A DNA stretch of 64,000 nucleotides from Persicaria tinctoria (lineage: Eukaryota; Streptophyta; Magnoliopsida; Caryophyllales; Polygonaceae). Positions 11,479-21,889 of this stretch are shown in pieces (position 1 is the first letter of the stretch; the number at the start of each line of letters is the position of its first letter). The DNA lies in assembly GCA_037127255.1 (NCBI GenBank), contig JBANSL010000004.1, positions 19,537,967 through 19,601,966 of the forward strand, written 5' to 3'. The notes beneath the pieces were generated by a model. It worked only from the letters and a program-made list of their open reading frames with translations, was not told the origin of the DNA and searched no databases. A program made the translations under genes and the position numbers.

Positions 11479-12217
11479 CTGCGATAAAACAAGAGAATGG
11501 GAATAGGCAACAATGTTCTTCACAAAGCAACATATACATAAATGTATCAACATTCATAGATAACCATATAGCTACAAGAATGAAAATAGAACTTGAAAAA
11601 GTATGTAAGAATTAGATTTGCCAATCCACAGCATGTGATACTGACAGTGGCGGATCCAGAAATTTTTGTAAGGGGGGGCTGAATTTTTTTCCCAAGAAAT
11701 GACGATTTGAAACGTTCGAGTCTAAGGTTGTACCTATATACACCGTTGACACTGTCAGTCCTACTTATTTGTTGAATGACACTAAAAACGTCATTATACT
11801 GTTTTGCGGATTCAAGAACCTACGTCACTAACAACTGTAATGTAACTAGACCCGGGCAAACGTGGGCATGTGCCGAGCTTGGGGCGGGTTTTACCTCAAA
11901 TATTATCCCGGTGTTGCAGGCCCGCGCGGGCCAGGCTAAGCTCACTTCGCGGGTTTAATATATTGTCCAAGTCCGTCCGGTATTGCGGGCACGGATTACC
12001 CATGGGTATCCATAAAATCTAAATTGTCTATGTAATTCGACAATAACAAAAATGTTGTATGCTATCTACTTCAATCCAAAACAAAAAATATTTGTTGGGG
12101 TAATGAACAAGTTGATTGATGTTGTGTACTTAGAACAAAAATAAAACGACAGTTGTCTATTTGTTGAATTTTAATTAATATTGTATTAATCAATAATCAT
12201 TATAAGTATTGATTATA

Positions 12218-12428
12218 AGAAAAAAAAAAGGTTAGTGTTTTAAAAAAAACAAAGGAAAAAAGGGGGTTAGTGTTTTTTTTTTTAAAAAAAAAAGGAAAAA
12301 AGGGGTTTATGTTTTTTTTTAAAAAATACAGATGCGGTTGGTGTTTTAAAAACAACAAAGAAAAAGGAGGGTTGGCGTTTTTTTTTTTAAAAAAAAAAAA
12401 CAGAAAACAACAAAGAAGAAGGAGGGTA
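12218..12428 (+). repeat. poly-T/poly-A tandem repeat inside the hAT-like element
   Basis: About five units of 35-55 bp follow the plan GGTTAGTGTTTT, then T(n)A(n), then CAAAGGAAAAAAGGG. The last copies read GTTGGTGTTTTAAAAACAAC and GTTGGCGTTTTT. Each T-run/A-run pair could form a hairpin. Confidence 0.75.
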
Positions 12429-12454
12429 AAAAAATCAGATGCACAAAAAAATGG

Positions 12455-12533
12455 AGGAGCGCTGTGAATCGAACCAGGGATGTCACACTCCCCATTAAAT
12501 ACATCCAGTGGCTTATCCGCTGGGCTACCATGC
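12455..12533 (-). other. tRNA-like sequence inside the hAT-like element
   Basis: On the minus strand GGTAGCCCAGCGGATAAG resembles a Pol III A box (TRGCNNAGYGG). About 50 bp further on GGTTCGATTCAC resembles a B box. Spacing fits a tRNA of about 75 nt, but the acceptor ends do not pair well. It is read as a tRNA-derived fragment, not a working tRNA gene. Confidence 0.45.
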
Positions 12534-12671
12534 TTATATGATTTATGTTTGCTTTACTTCTATATAATACTTAATTAACAGATATATAAAAATACCCATA
12601 TACCCTTATTTTGGCCAGCGGGGGGCTTCAGCCACCTCGAGCCCCCCCACAGATCCGCCACTGGATACTGA

Positions 12672-13002
12672 TAAACCCAAGTTCACAGAATCAAAGCTAG
12701 CTAGTTCATGTAAATACAAGCCCAAAATAGCTTTTCACCTAGACATTTATCCAAACTATAGAAACATAGTTAAACAACTATAATTCTGCCCAAGATTTAT
12801 TTCAAAATACTTTAATATGAATATATGATCCATTATGCTTATGCTTGTGGATAACATAAGGAAGCAAGAAATTCAGCAAATAAAAAAGAATGGGAGAGGT
12901 AGAACATATCAAGAACATGGACTTAATCCCTCACCTGATTTGGGTGAAAAACAACAGGATTGACAACATATATACAAAATAAACTTTCGAATAGTAACTC
13001 AC
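12672..13002. other. intron-like sequence, no gene seen
   Basis: AT-rich sequence between the hAT-like element and the poly(A)-binding-protein exon. No further exon of that gene can be read on the minus strand, so the captured fragment ends here or was cut by the hAT insertion. Confidence 0.5.
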
Positions 13003-13080
13003 AGCTCGGGAGGCTTCTTCAGGTGTTGAAAATGCAACAAAGCATGAGCCCTTCTTAATTCCACTTGCATCACGCATAAC
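13003..13080 (-). pseudogene. poly(A)-binding protein RRM4 exon (second fragment)
   Basis: A 78-bp minus-strand exon between TTTGTCAG and GTGAGT encodes VMRDASGIKKGSCFVAFSTP then EEASRA. This is the second half of the fourth RRM of plant poly(A)-binding proteins; KGSCFVAF is the RNP1 octamer, usually KGSGFVAF. It joins in phase to the exon at 13156-13221. The normal continuation of that domain is absent, so this is a two-exon genomic fragment of a gene of about 600 codons. Confidence 0.85.
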
Positions 13081-13155
13081 CTGACAAAATTAGAAATAGT
13101 AAGCCATTAAACCTAGAAAAAAGGCCATAAAACATAAAAGAAATTATAAACAGAC

Positions 13156-13221
13156 CTTGCACGAAGTGATTCTCCCATACTCTAAAAACAGCTCCTTAAG
13201 CTTCATCAAGCTCATGCTGAC
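13156..13221 (-). pseudogene. poly(A)-binding protein RRM4 exon (first fragment)
   Basis: A 66-bp exon follows CTGTAG and precedes GTCTGT. It encodes MKLKELFLEYGRITSCK, the start of RRM4 (usually EKLKELFSEFGTITSCK). Codon phase is complete at its end, so it reads straight into the next exon at 13080. The intron between them is 75 bp. No upstream RRM exons are seen. Confidence 0.85.
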
Positions 13222-14051
13222 CTACAGATTCAGAAAGACTAAGAGCCCCAATGATAAAATGAACATGTTGACATACAAAACAGGGAAACTTCATTGATTT
13301 GATAGGAAGAATTTGAGCAAAGAGTGACATGAATGCAACCACAAGACAAATCAAAAAAGCATTTTTTTCAAGTAATCTAAGAAGAAGACACAAGACAAAT
13401 AAAAAAGCATTTGACAAAGCATCAATAATGAATCTTCCTCTTAAGCATCACATATCCGTAGGCTCTAATCAATGACATTACAAATACAATCCCCCAATAA
13501 GATTTCATCTGGCACATGGTGGATTAGTCTTGACACAACAAGCCCTTGTGTTCACACTTAATATTTCAGTAACACATTTGAAGATACAATGTGACAAAGT
13601 AAGCACATACTGAGTATGAAGCGATAAGGTGTTGACATGAAATAAGGTGATGACATACTGCTTACTATCCTGATATTCAAAACAGATACAACAAATCAAG
13701 GTAATTGCTATAACTTCAGTCAATGTCACTAACTCGTACAAAAGCCAACTTTGATACAAGTGATGACATGAAATTTGGAAGTGCTTCAATTATAAATTTA
13801 CAAATGACAAAAAGACAATCGGCTAGGATCATGCTTGTTTATTGCACAACTTTGATTGATATTTAAAGAAAATCATCAAGAAAAAGAAAATAGCCATCAT
13901 CAGAAGTCAATGGTTAGAAGTTGAAGCATAGAAGAAGGTTAAATCAAAACAACAATCAAGTTATTTTTATACAAATGTCAAATCAAGTTAATTACACATT
14001 CGAATTTAGTGGACAATTTCATACAGGCATTACGTCGAACACTTGGTGTGC
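13222..14051. other. intron-like sequence, no gene seen
   Basis: AT-rich DNA with short chance frames only. GTGTTGACATGAAATAAGG-type words recur around 13585-13650. It may belong to the same captured genomic block as the poly(A)-binding-protein exons. Confidence 0.4.
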
Positions 14052-14124
14052 TTAATAACACATTGTAAATCTTAAACCAAAACTTTTTTTCTTCTTACTC
14101 GATTGAAAACTACAGAGAAAAAGA

Positions 14125-14252
14125 CCATACCTGAAATCGAGAGCAGTAGAAAACGACCGCCTACTGAAAGACATGAGGAAGACACGAGGAAGCCTGGTTG
14201 GGGGGTCCGGGAGGGGAGAAAGCATTCGCCACCGCCTACGGAATGCCTCCAT
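14125..14252 (-). pseudogene. unidentified exon-like fragment
   Basis: On the minus strand an ATG at 14252 opens MEAFRRRWRMLSPLPDPP, rich in Arg and Pro, and runs to a good donor CGATTTCAG|GTATGG near 14127. The frame could be a first exon of a captured gene on the same strand as the poly(A)-binding-protein and LST8 pieces. I do not recognise it. Confidence 0.3.
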
Positions 14253-14274
14253 TCATTAGGTAATCATATATTTA

Positions 14275-14635
14275 CTAAAGCTTAGTAACCTACATTCATG
14301 TCGAGTGGTCTTGTCGATCCCAAGGGCACATGTTGAGTGAAACTTCAGTAGCTCGCTTGTCCAACACTAAGCTAATTTTCTGCTCAACTTTAGTTGATGT
14401 CGAGTAAAGTCCAGTCGCCATCGAGTGGAATTCTGCATCTGATTCTTCTTCCTGGTTTTGTTCCGAAATAGCTCCAAATTCTGCAAAATTAAACCAAAAC
14501 TTGTGTAGACCTCTATTTCTTTCAAATAAGCATAAACTACATAAATTCAACATATTTCTAACCCAGAATAAATAAAATATCTAGAATAAGGAGCTGAAAT
14601 AATCATACAAACATGGAATAAAACATAGACATAAG
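14275..14635 (-). mobile_element. LTR fragment of the TCGA-palindrome Athila-like family
   Basis: Read on the minus strand, TTATGTAGTTTATGCTTATTTG and GGTTTAATTTTGCAGAATTTGG match the start of LTR A (about 638-715). They are followed by the familiar ACTCGATGGCGACTGG and TACTCGACATC words. Only the first part of an LTR is present. Confidence 0.6.
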
Positions 14636-15974
14636 TGTTCTAACACCCCAAATAGTAATATCTCTTCCTTTAACTAATAATGAGTATTAGCAGCAAGTAA
14701 AGGTCAATCCCACAGAGAGTGCATGCGACTTTGGTTAGACGTAGTATGTAAGCAAGCAAATTGTAACAAGAGCAATAATAAGAGAGAAAAGAGCAATAGT
14801 AGTAATGATTGTAAATAAGAGAATAATATGATGATGAGAATATAGCTTCACCTATAATCGCAACATTGATGACTTCATGATCATCGGGTTGTTTGGTTAT
14901 GCTTAGCTATCTTAGTTTCGATTTGTACATAGAGTTATATAGCTTCCTGATTCGATCACTATCAACTCCCTAAATAATTGCATGTGGGTCAAGAAGCAAT
15001 AAGTCCCTAATCTCTTAAGCATATAATTCATGTAATTCCCGCATATTTGACGTATCACCTAGTTGTCAATCCAGCTTTTGCTTCTTCTAAGAATAACATT
15101 AAAACTATAAGTCATTACCCTTTAATATTCATGAATCCCAGCTTGTTCATTAAGATATGTTTCCTACTATGTTGGATTAATGCCCACAATAGCGGATTTA
15201 GCTATAATCACTTATCATGTTGTTTACCTATCTTAGTGGCTAAGTAAGACGAATAAACAACGTAACATAAAAAGAACAAGAGTAATGAATAACCAAATAT
15301 GCATAAACAAGACAATAACTATATAATAGTATTCAAAAAACCCTCACATGTCTTTAACCAATGCATAAAATATAAGCAAAACTATATAAAAGGTTTAGTT
15401 GAGCACGACTTACCGAAAATTGCGGAAAAGGGAAAACAGAGAAGTGGAGAGTGAATTGCGTCGAGATGTGTGAATGTGTTGAATCGGGCTGAGAAGAGTT
15501 GTATTTATAGGCATAGGAGAGTTAGGAATCGGAGATCTTAAGGTAGAAGAAAAGCCCAATGGGCCAGATTCGCCTTCGGAGGAAATCTTCCAGAATCTTC
15601 ATTAGTGGGCGCCGATAAGGTATCAGCGGGCACCGATTTTGTCTCTCCTGCGGAACCTTCAGCAGCTGCTGTGAGTCGGCGGGCGCCGGTCCCTGAGCCA
15701 AGGGCGCCGCCTCTCTAATTATTTTATTTCAACTTCTTCTTGTCTGTCTTGTTCATTTCTCCTTTTGTCTTCTTCCTTGACACTTCCTTAAGCTTCTAAG
15801 GCTTCGTATTATAGCTTTTCCCTTTCTCCTTTAGCTTGAACGTATTAAAACGCGTAGATTTCAAACTTTGCAACTTTCAAGGCAATAAATGTACTCTATC
15901 CTAAAAACCTAACTAAATGCAACTTAAATGACTTAAGAATGACCTAGAATGCATGTAGAAATCATGCATTATCA
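14636..15974 (-). mobile_element. LTR of a second Tat/Athila-type element
   Basis: The minus strand begins TGATAATGCATGATTTC and ends GGGGTGTTAGAACA, with CCTATAAATACAACTC as a TATA region near 15510. The text CTCTGTGGGATTGACCTTTAC near 14700 is typical of the end of Athila/Tat LTRs. The five bases on either side (ATAAG and AGTAG) do not match, so a simple solo-LTR insertion is not shown. No primer-binding site or coding region is attached. Confidence 0.55.
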
Positions 15975-16129
15975 AGTAGCGTCAGGAAGATCAAATAGAA
16001 AAACAATAAGGGTGATCAGAACACAAGAAGGCCCATAAATAACATGCAAAGAAAACATCATAAAGGAAATCAAAGACGACTTTGAAAAATAAAATAAAAG
16101 GGAAAACAACCACAACAACATATTACTTC

Positions 16130-16900
16130 AAGAGTACCTACTCCTAATAGATACAGATATCACGACAAATGACAACATAGAACTCACAAAATAGGTCAAC
16201 AATCAAGAGATAAAATATGCATTCTTTTGTATTGGAAAAGATAAATCCCTAGGACCGGACAGGATGACAGCAGAATTCTATAGAAAATATTGGGAGATAG
16301 TAGGTCTATCAATCACTAAGGCTATTAAAAGATTTTTCAAATAATCAGGAAGAAAGTTACGACAAGTAAATTAGACGTTTATCACTTTAATTCCTAAGTG
16401 CGATAATCCGTCTATAATGAACAACTATAGACCAATCAGTCTTTGATTCACACTTTATAAGGCTATTGCAAAAATACTTACGGAAAGAATGAAAACAATA
16501 CTTAGGAAAACCATTCACCCACTACAAGGTGCGTTCGTAGCGGATTGAGCAATTCAAGATAATGTTCTTATATCTCACGAAATCTTTCATTCCTTCAAAA
16601 CAAGGACAGGAAGACAAGGATGGATAGCAATAAACCTAGACATGGAAAAAGTCTATGACAGAGTGGACCAGTGCTTTCTTCTAGAGGTCAAGGAAAAAGT
16701 TGGCTTCTCTTCAAAATTCTTGGGGCGGATCAGAGAACGCATCCAAACTATTTATTTCTCTGTTTTAGTAAACGATAAACCCATTGAAACCTTTCGACCA
16801 GAAAGAGGGCTATGACAAGGAGACCCAATATCCCCTTACCTTTTCATTATAGGTGCAGAGATCCTCGCTAGAAAATTACAACAGTGCAATGAAACAACAA
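16130..16900 (+). pseudogene. L1-type LINE reverse transcriptase, N-terminal half
   Basis: The plus strand reads, with stops, through L1 RT blocks: GKDKSLGPDRMTAEFYRKYW, then LIPKCDNPSIMNNYRPISL, then AKILTERMK and LQGAFVAD, then INLDMEKVYDRVD (first catalytic Asp in LDM), then GDPISPYLFIIGAEILARKL. At least five in-frame stops are present. The domain breaks off at about 16900 and its C-terminal half appears 16 kb away at 32871-34460, so the LINE was split by later insertions. Confidence 0.9.
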
Positions 16901-16913
16901 ACTTGATGTAGTG

Positions 16914-17065
16914 CAATTATCGATGACTCTTGGTGACATTGAGGACAATAGGAAGGTTCTATTCGATGGCCCTATCACTCGTGCAAGGGGCAAGAAGATT
17001 CAAGATGCAACCAAAGCCCTTCTTGTCCGTTACCAAAGGAACGATGGAGCAAGGGTTCAGGCCAC
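16914..17065 (+). repeat. duplicated chromovirus 3' coding fragment
   Basis: The text from GTGCAATTATCGATGACTC to GGGTTCAGGCCACC is nearly identical to 31684-31842, the C-terminal end of the chromovirus integrase frame. It is placed upstream of the RT, out of normal order. The sequence at 17066-17172 is unassigned. Confidence 0.85.
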
Positions 17066-17172
17066 CTTAGCCCTCTTCTTCTTCGCTCAAGGGCTCTGTT
17101 GAACGCCACCCATTGGGCTCTCAGCCATAGAAAGAGACCATCACCTGGAATGCACATCGACCTCACATCCTA

Positions 17173-18588
17173 TTGGTAATGACAGAGGTATTACTAAATG
17201 TTGTCGAATTGAGTCATATTCCTGCACCTATTTCTGCTCTGTTGCAGGATTATCTAGATGTACTTCCAGCTGATCTACCACAAGGATTTCCGTCTATTCG
17301 AGGGATTGAGCATCAGATTGACTTCGTCCCTGGAACAGCCTTGCCCAGTCGCGCCGCCTATAGAGCTAGTCCTGAGGAAACAAAGGAGCTTCAACGCCGT
17401 GTCACGGAGCTGCTAGATAAAGGTTTTGTGCGAGAAAGCCTCTCCCCCTCCACCGTGCCTTTCATCTTGGTTCCAAAGAAGGATGGTTCTTGGCGCATGT
17501 GTATTGATTGTCTTGCAATCAACCAAATAACGGTTAAGTATCGTCACCCTATTCCTCGTTTAGATGATATGCTTGATGAACTTCATGGTGCTTGTATTTT
17601 CTCTAAAATTGACCCTATAAGTGGATATCATCAAATTAGGATGAAAAAGGGAGATGAATGGAAAACGGCTTTTAAAACTAAGTATGGCTTATATGAATGG
17701 TTAGTAATGTCTTTTGGGTTAACAAATACTCCTTCTACTTTTATGAGGCTTATGAACCATGTCCTTAGGAGATACTTAGGAAAATTTATCGTTGTATACT
17801 TTGACGATATTTTAATCTATAGCAAGAACCTGCATGATCACCTTAGTCATTTAAAATTGGTTTTTGATTGTCTTAGAAAAGAGAAATTATTTGCTAATTT
17901 AAAGAAATGTTCTTTTGCATCCGAGTATACCATTTTCCTTGGTTTTGTAGTATCTTCATCTAAATTAAAGGTGGATGAGGAGAAGGCTCGCGCTATTCAG
18001 GAGTGGTCCCAGCCCCAGACTCCTACACATGTCCGCTCATTTCTGGGCCTTGTTGGCTTCTATCGACGCTTCGTCAAGGATTTCAGCATTGTTGCTGCCC
18101 CCCTCCATGAGCTGACCAAGAAGGATGTGATGTTTCGCTGGACTGACGCACACCAGAGGGCTTTTGATGCTCTCAAAGATCGCCTCACCCATGCCCCTGT
18201 GTTGCAACTACCTGACTTCCAACAACCGTTCGATCTCGAGTGTGATGCTTTTGGCACAGGCATTGGTGGAGTTCTTCTTCAGAATAGGCGCCCCATTGCC
18301 TATTTCAGCGAGAAGTTGGGATGCGCTGAGCTCAACTATTCTACCTAAGACAAGGAGCTCTTCGTGCTTATCAGATGCTTATAGACATGGAAGAACTACC
18401 TCTGGCCTAAGAAGTTTGTGATTCGATCATTCGGATCATGAAGCTCTGAAGTACCTCAAAGGACAAGCAGTGCTCAGTAGGCGACTTGCTCGATGGGTGG
18501 AGTTTCTAGAGACCTTTTCCTATGTGGTTCACCACAAGAAGGGAAGGGATAATGTGGTAGTAGACGCGCTATCACGCAGGTATGTCCT
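17173..18588 (+). pseudogene. Ty3/gypsy chromovirus RT-RNase H
   Basis: A 391-codon frame at 17173-18348 carries the RT domain: PFILVPKKDGSWRMCIDC, YRHPIPRLDDMLDEL, FSKIDPISGYHQIRM, then the catalytic VVYFDDILIYS and the thumb region LGLVGFYRRFVKDFS. RNase H follows (ECDAFGTGIGGVLLQNRRP, AYFSEKL) and continues beyond a TAA at 18346, a TAG at 18381 and a frameshift near 18427. It includes [10 protein letters not shown] and [15 protein letters not shown]. It is then cut cleanly by element B at 18588. No gag or protease is seen upstream. Confidence 0.92.
18584..18588. repeat. target-site duplication GTCCT, left copy
   Basis: GTCCT precedes the LTR at 18589 and recurs at 30387-30391. Removing the segment between, with one copy, brings the chromovirus frame back into phase across the junction. 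Confidence 0.9.
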
Positions 18589-19340
18589 TGATGTGAGCCT
18601 ATTTTGCCATGTTTTATATTGACTTTTATAATGATTTCTGCATTCATTTCATACATTTGGGCTAGAATAATACAGAATCTATGTAGTTTACACTTATTTT
18701 CCAAATTATGGAGTCTACACTAGTTCTCGTTTAATTTCGCCGAAATCGAGGCATTTGACAGCAATTCAGAGAAAGGACGGAAAGCTTGAAGTCAACTACA
18801 GAAAGTCCAAGGTAAAGAAGCAGCGGAACCAGGACAAATCGAGCAAAGAACAAAGAAAAGAAACTCGACGATTTTTGTCGATATCGACCACTTTGGTCAA
18901 CATCGAGTAACCCGAGCCCAGTCGAAATCCAACAGAGTCGAGCCGAGCACTGAAGGAGCCAAAATTGGTCGACGTCGAGTAAACAACTCGATGTCGAGTA
19001 AAGTTGACGAGTCCAAAGCCTACTCGAGCTCGAGTGCAACCCCGGGAGAAGAATCCTACTCGACCTCGAGGAACTTGGTCGACGTCGAGGACATTCCAGA
19101 AGCAGTCCGAGTCCGAGATCGAGGAGGAGTTCGAGCATTTGTGGTTACTTGCAAGACAAGAGTCGAGATATTCTATCAAGAGACATCAAGTTCTATCAAC
19201 ATGGAAGGGATTTATCCACATTAGCTTGATTTTCTTTTAGATTTAATTATTTTATTTCCAAATTTAATCTTAATATTATTAGATAGAAAGTTTAGATATA
19301 GATAGATATTTCTTTCCTATATTATCTAGGGAATGAATAC

Positions 19341-19350
19341 TATAAATAAA
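19341..19350 (+). promoter_or_regulatory. LTR TATA box, element B
   Basis: TATAAATAAA occurs in the same context (GGGAATGAA...GCC...AGGGGCTG) as in the other family LTRs, upstream of the GA run. Confidence 0.6.
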
Positions 19351-19389
19351 GCCTTAGGGGCTGTTTTCTAGGCATTCAATCCTAGTTCC

Positions 19390-19392
<3 letters not shown>

Positions 19393-19473
<81 letters not shown>
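19393..19473 (+). repeat. (TA)n(GA)n microsatellite in LTR B
   Basis: About 30 TA units pass directly into about 10 GA units. Sister LTRs have only the GA run here (1408-1430, 36112-36131), so the TA tract is an expansion private to this copy. Confidence 0.95.
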
Positions 19474-20303
19474 GTTGGAGAAGTTGAGAGACGATTTGAC
19501 TTCGATTGGTTGTAAGCTTTCTTTGATTTTATTTAATGCAATTTATTTTCCTGAAATCTCTGATGTGTTTATTCACGATGAAGAGCGAGTAGTCAGCCAA
19601 CTTCTAGGGTCGGCCGGGGTGAGCCCGACGGTAGCCATGTAAGGTGATGCGGTAAAGGTACAATCTTTTGATGCGATTTCGTCTTCTATCCCTACGAGCA
19701 TGAGTCTTTTACGAAAGTTGAAGGTGATCCTTATTTGTGTTATTGAAGAGAAAGTGATCTTAATACAACTTGGATTAATTATGTGAAAATGGTTAGTAAC
19801 AATTAGGGTTTATGCGAAAGCCTCTATATATCTTCCTATTTGTTAATAACGAGAGTCATTTGATGAAAAGCATGATCTTTTATGCCTTTATGCTTTATTT
19901 TACATGGTTATCATTGTGGTGTTGATACCCTGATTATGGAAGTCTTTAGTTTATTGATTTTGTTTCATCAATTTCGTGTTCTGTCTGGCGAAAAGTTGTG
20001 AACTTTGTTTATGTGTTACTCGAAATCAACAAAGCTTGGTCAACGTCGAGGAAGGTTAGTCGAAGTCGAGTTGTTTGGTCGAAAGTCGAGTACCTTTACT
20101 CAAAGTCGAGGACTATTCTGGTCGAATTCGCATTGTTTCTGGAACTGAAAAGGCGGGCGCAGACACGCTTCCTCGTGGATTGATCCTGACTGCCTTCTAC
20201 TACAACAGGAGGAAGTCTTGTATTTATTTGCTGAGACAGGGAGTCAGATTTCTTTATATTCTATTTATATTTCATACTTGACCATCCTCCAGCAACAACA
20301 AAA

Positions 20304-20322
20304 TTGGCGCCGTTGCCGGGGA
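20304..20322 (+). promoter_or_regulatory. primer-binding site, element B
   Basis: TTGGCGCCGTTGCCGGGGA stands just after the 5' LTR. This is the Athila/Tat-type site, complementary to the 3' end of a plant tRNA-Asp. Confidence 0.88.
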
Positions 20323-20478
20323 AGCTATCAATCGTGCCCTTTTTAGTTCTTTTTTCTCTTCATTATATTTGTTTTTGCCATTTAGTTTCTTTTTACTTGT
20401 TTCTTTTTGTTTTTGTTTCTCAGGTGCATGTGAAGAACTAATCGCACGCTTATCGACCCTATTCTCGAGCCAGAACGT

Positions 20479-21625
20479 TTGTTCCATATTCAGAAAAGGT
20501 TTAGGAGGAGACTCATTTCAACATCCAACAACGAGAATTCGGTCCCGCTCACACCAGCACAAGAGCTTGAGCAACTCCGCCTACGGATTGAGGAATTCAC
20601 CACCAGAGAAGCGGAACACGCCCGAAGAGAGGCAGAATATGCACATAATCAGCAACGGTGGGAGACAAGGGTAGATCGCGAGGTCAACACGAGAAGGGAA
20701 CTTGAGGAGCGGATTGGGCATGTCCTAATCAACGCAAAAGAATATATGCACAGAATCAGCAACTGTTAATTTTGAAATTCGTCCTTGTTTTATTACTGAA
20801 ATTAGGAGGAGTCAATTTAGGGGAAGAATCAATGAATGTCCTTTAGAGCATGTGACTACTTTTCAAGATTTATTTGAAGCAATTGCTGATGGTGCGAATC
20901 TAGAATATCTAAAACTAAAGGCTGTTCGTTGGTCCCTTGCAGGAATAGCATCACAGTGGATGGAAGGATTGCCAGCACAATCAATTTGCACTTGGAATGA
21001 ACTACATGACCTCTTCCTCAACAAGTTCTTTGCTCCTGCAAAGACAGTTGCTCTCAGACAACAGATCACGACTTTCATACAAAAGCAAATAGAGACACTA
21101 GCACAGGTCTGGGAGCGCTACAAAAGGCTTCTGAAATTCTGTCCTACGCACGGACAGCCACCCTACGTCATCCAGGAGATCATTTTCAACTTCCTGGATG
21201 CGCCTACTAAGGATCGGATCAACAACTACACCGCCTATGGGTATCTCGAGTACACTCCACGCCGTGCTTGGGAAGTCATTGAGACGCTGGCCAACTACGA
21301 CAACACATATGAGACTTCTGCGGCCTCTGCTGATGAAAGATATGAAAGGCCTACCCCATCCATGCCATTGTATTGTCCACCAAACGAGGTTGATCCACAC
21401 GTCAGGGACGAATTCCACAACAATCAGGTACATTGCCTTACCAAGCAGGTTAAGTTTCTGTCTAAGGATAAGCCTTGCTTGGAATGTGGGTATGTGAGGC
21501 ACAACACCACTGTGTGCCCACACGCCGATCAAGTACATCAAGCGGAAACCCACGAAGAGGTAAGGTATGCAGGGGGACACTACTCAGGACCACATCAGAA
21601 CCAAAACTGGAGCTATTATCACTAG
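20479..21625 (+). pseudogene. Gag of element B
   Basis: Two frames at 20479-20769 and 20852-21625 together form an Athila-type Gag. First comes a charged coiled-coil-like leader (AQELEQLRLRIEEFTTREAE, EARREAE-like). Then the Retrotrans_gag core: LKAVRWSLAGIASQWMEGLP, TWNELHDLFLNKFFAP, AQVWERYKRLLKFCPTHG, NNYTAYGYLEYTPRRAWEV. Last is a CCHC zinc knuckle, CLECGYVRHNTTVC (C-x2-C-x4-H-x4-C). A stop and frame change near 20770 breaks the leader from the core. Gag packages the element RNA. The copy in element D is similar throughout. Confidence 0.88.
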
Positions 21626-21889
21626 CCCCAACATCAAAATCCCCATCTTTCTTACAGAGAAGGTAAGAAAGATGACCTGCAGACCGTTCTTGAGGAGATG
21701 CAGAGGAATCATTCAGACACCAAACAATCTATCAATTCCATCCATACTCACCTGCATGGTCTCAACTCTAGGCTTGGGGAAATCGATATCTGGCGAAAAT
21801 CAATGGACCTCAGATGGGTCAATTAGCTTCATCAATCCCCAACCAATCAGGTAAGCTCCCTGGATCCTCTGAACCTAATCCTAAAACTA

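Larger units (their letters stand above)
11637..12671. mobile_element. hAT-like element with 8-bp target duplication
   Basis: The element spans 11645-12663. It begins CAGTGGCGGATCC and ends GGATCTGTGGGG-complement ...AGATCCGCCACTG, so the termini are inverted repeats CAGTGGCGGATC(C/T), with G-rich subterminal runs on both sides. GATACTGA stands at 11637-11644 and again at 12664-12671, a perfect 8-bp duplication as expected for hAT transposition. There is no transposase frame, so it is non-autonomous. The interior holds GC-rich sequence near 11850-12000, a T/A-rich tandem repeat and a tRNA-like block. Confidence 0.8.
18589..20300 (+). mobile_element. 5' LTR of element B
   Basis: Starts TGATGTGAGCC and ends GCAACAACA three bases before the primer-binding site. 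It contains TCGA palindromes at 18866-19105 and 20030-20125, TATAAATAA at 19341, an AT/GA microsatellite at 19393-19473, and CTTCCTCGTGGATTGATCC near the end. It is alignable by eye to LTR D (35286-37026) along its length. Confidence 0.88.

Noticed and set aside
12270..12467. 65-codon Lys/Phe-rich frame
   Set aside because: Translation of T-run/A-run tandem repeats within the hAT-like element.
12455..12533. A functional tRNA gene
   Set aside because: Box-like words are present but acceptor-stem pairing and a clear anticodon arm are not; it sits inside a transposon.
14636..15974. A simple solo LTR insertion
   Set aside because: Flanking 5-mers ATAAG and AGTAG do not match and the two flanks belong to different sequences, so it is reported only as an LTR piece.
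18731..19240. Overlapping frames on both strands in the 5' LTR of element B
   Set aside because: By-products of palindromes, which read similarly on both strands.
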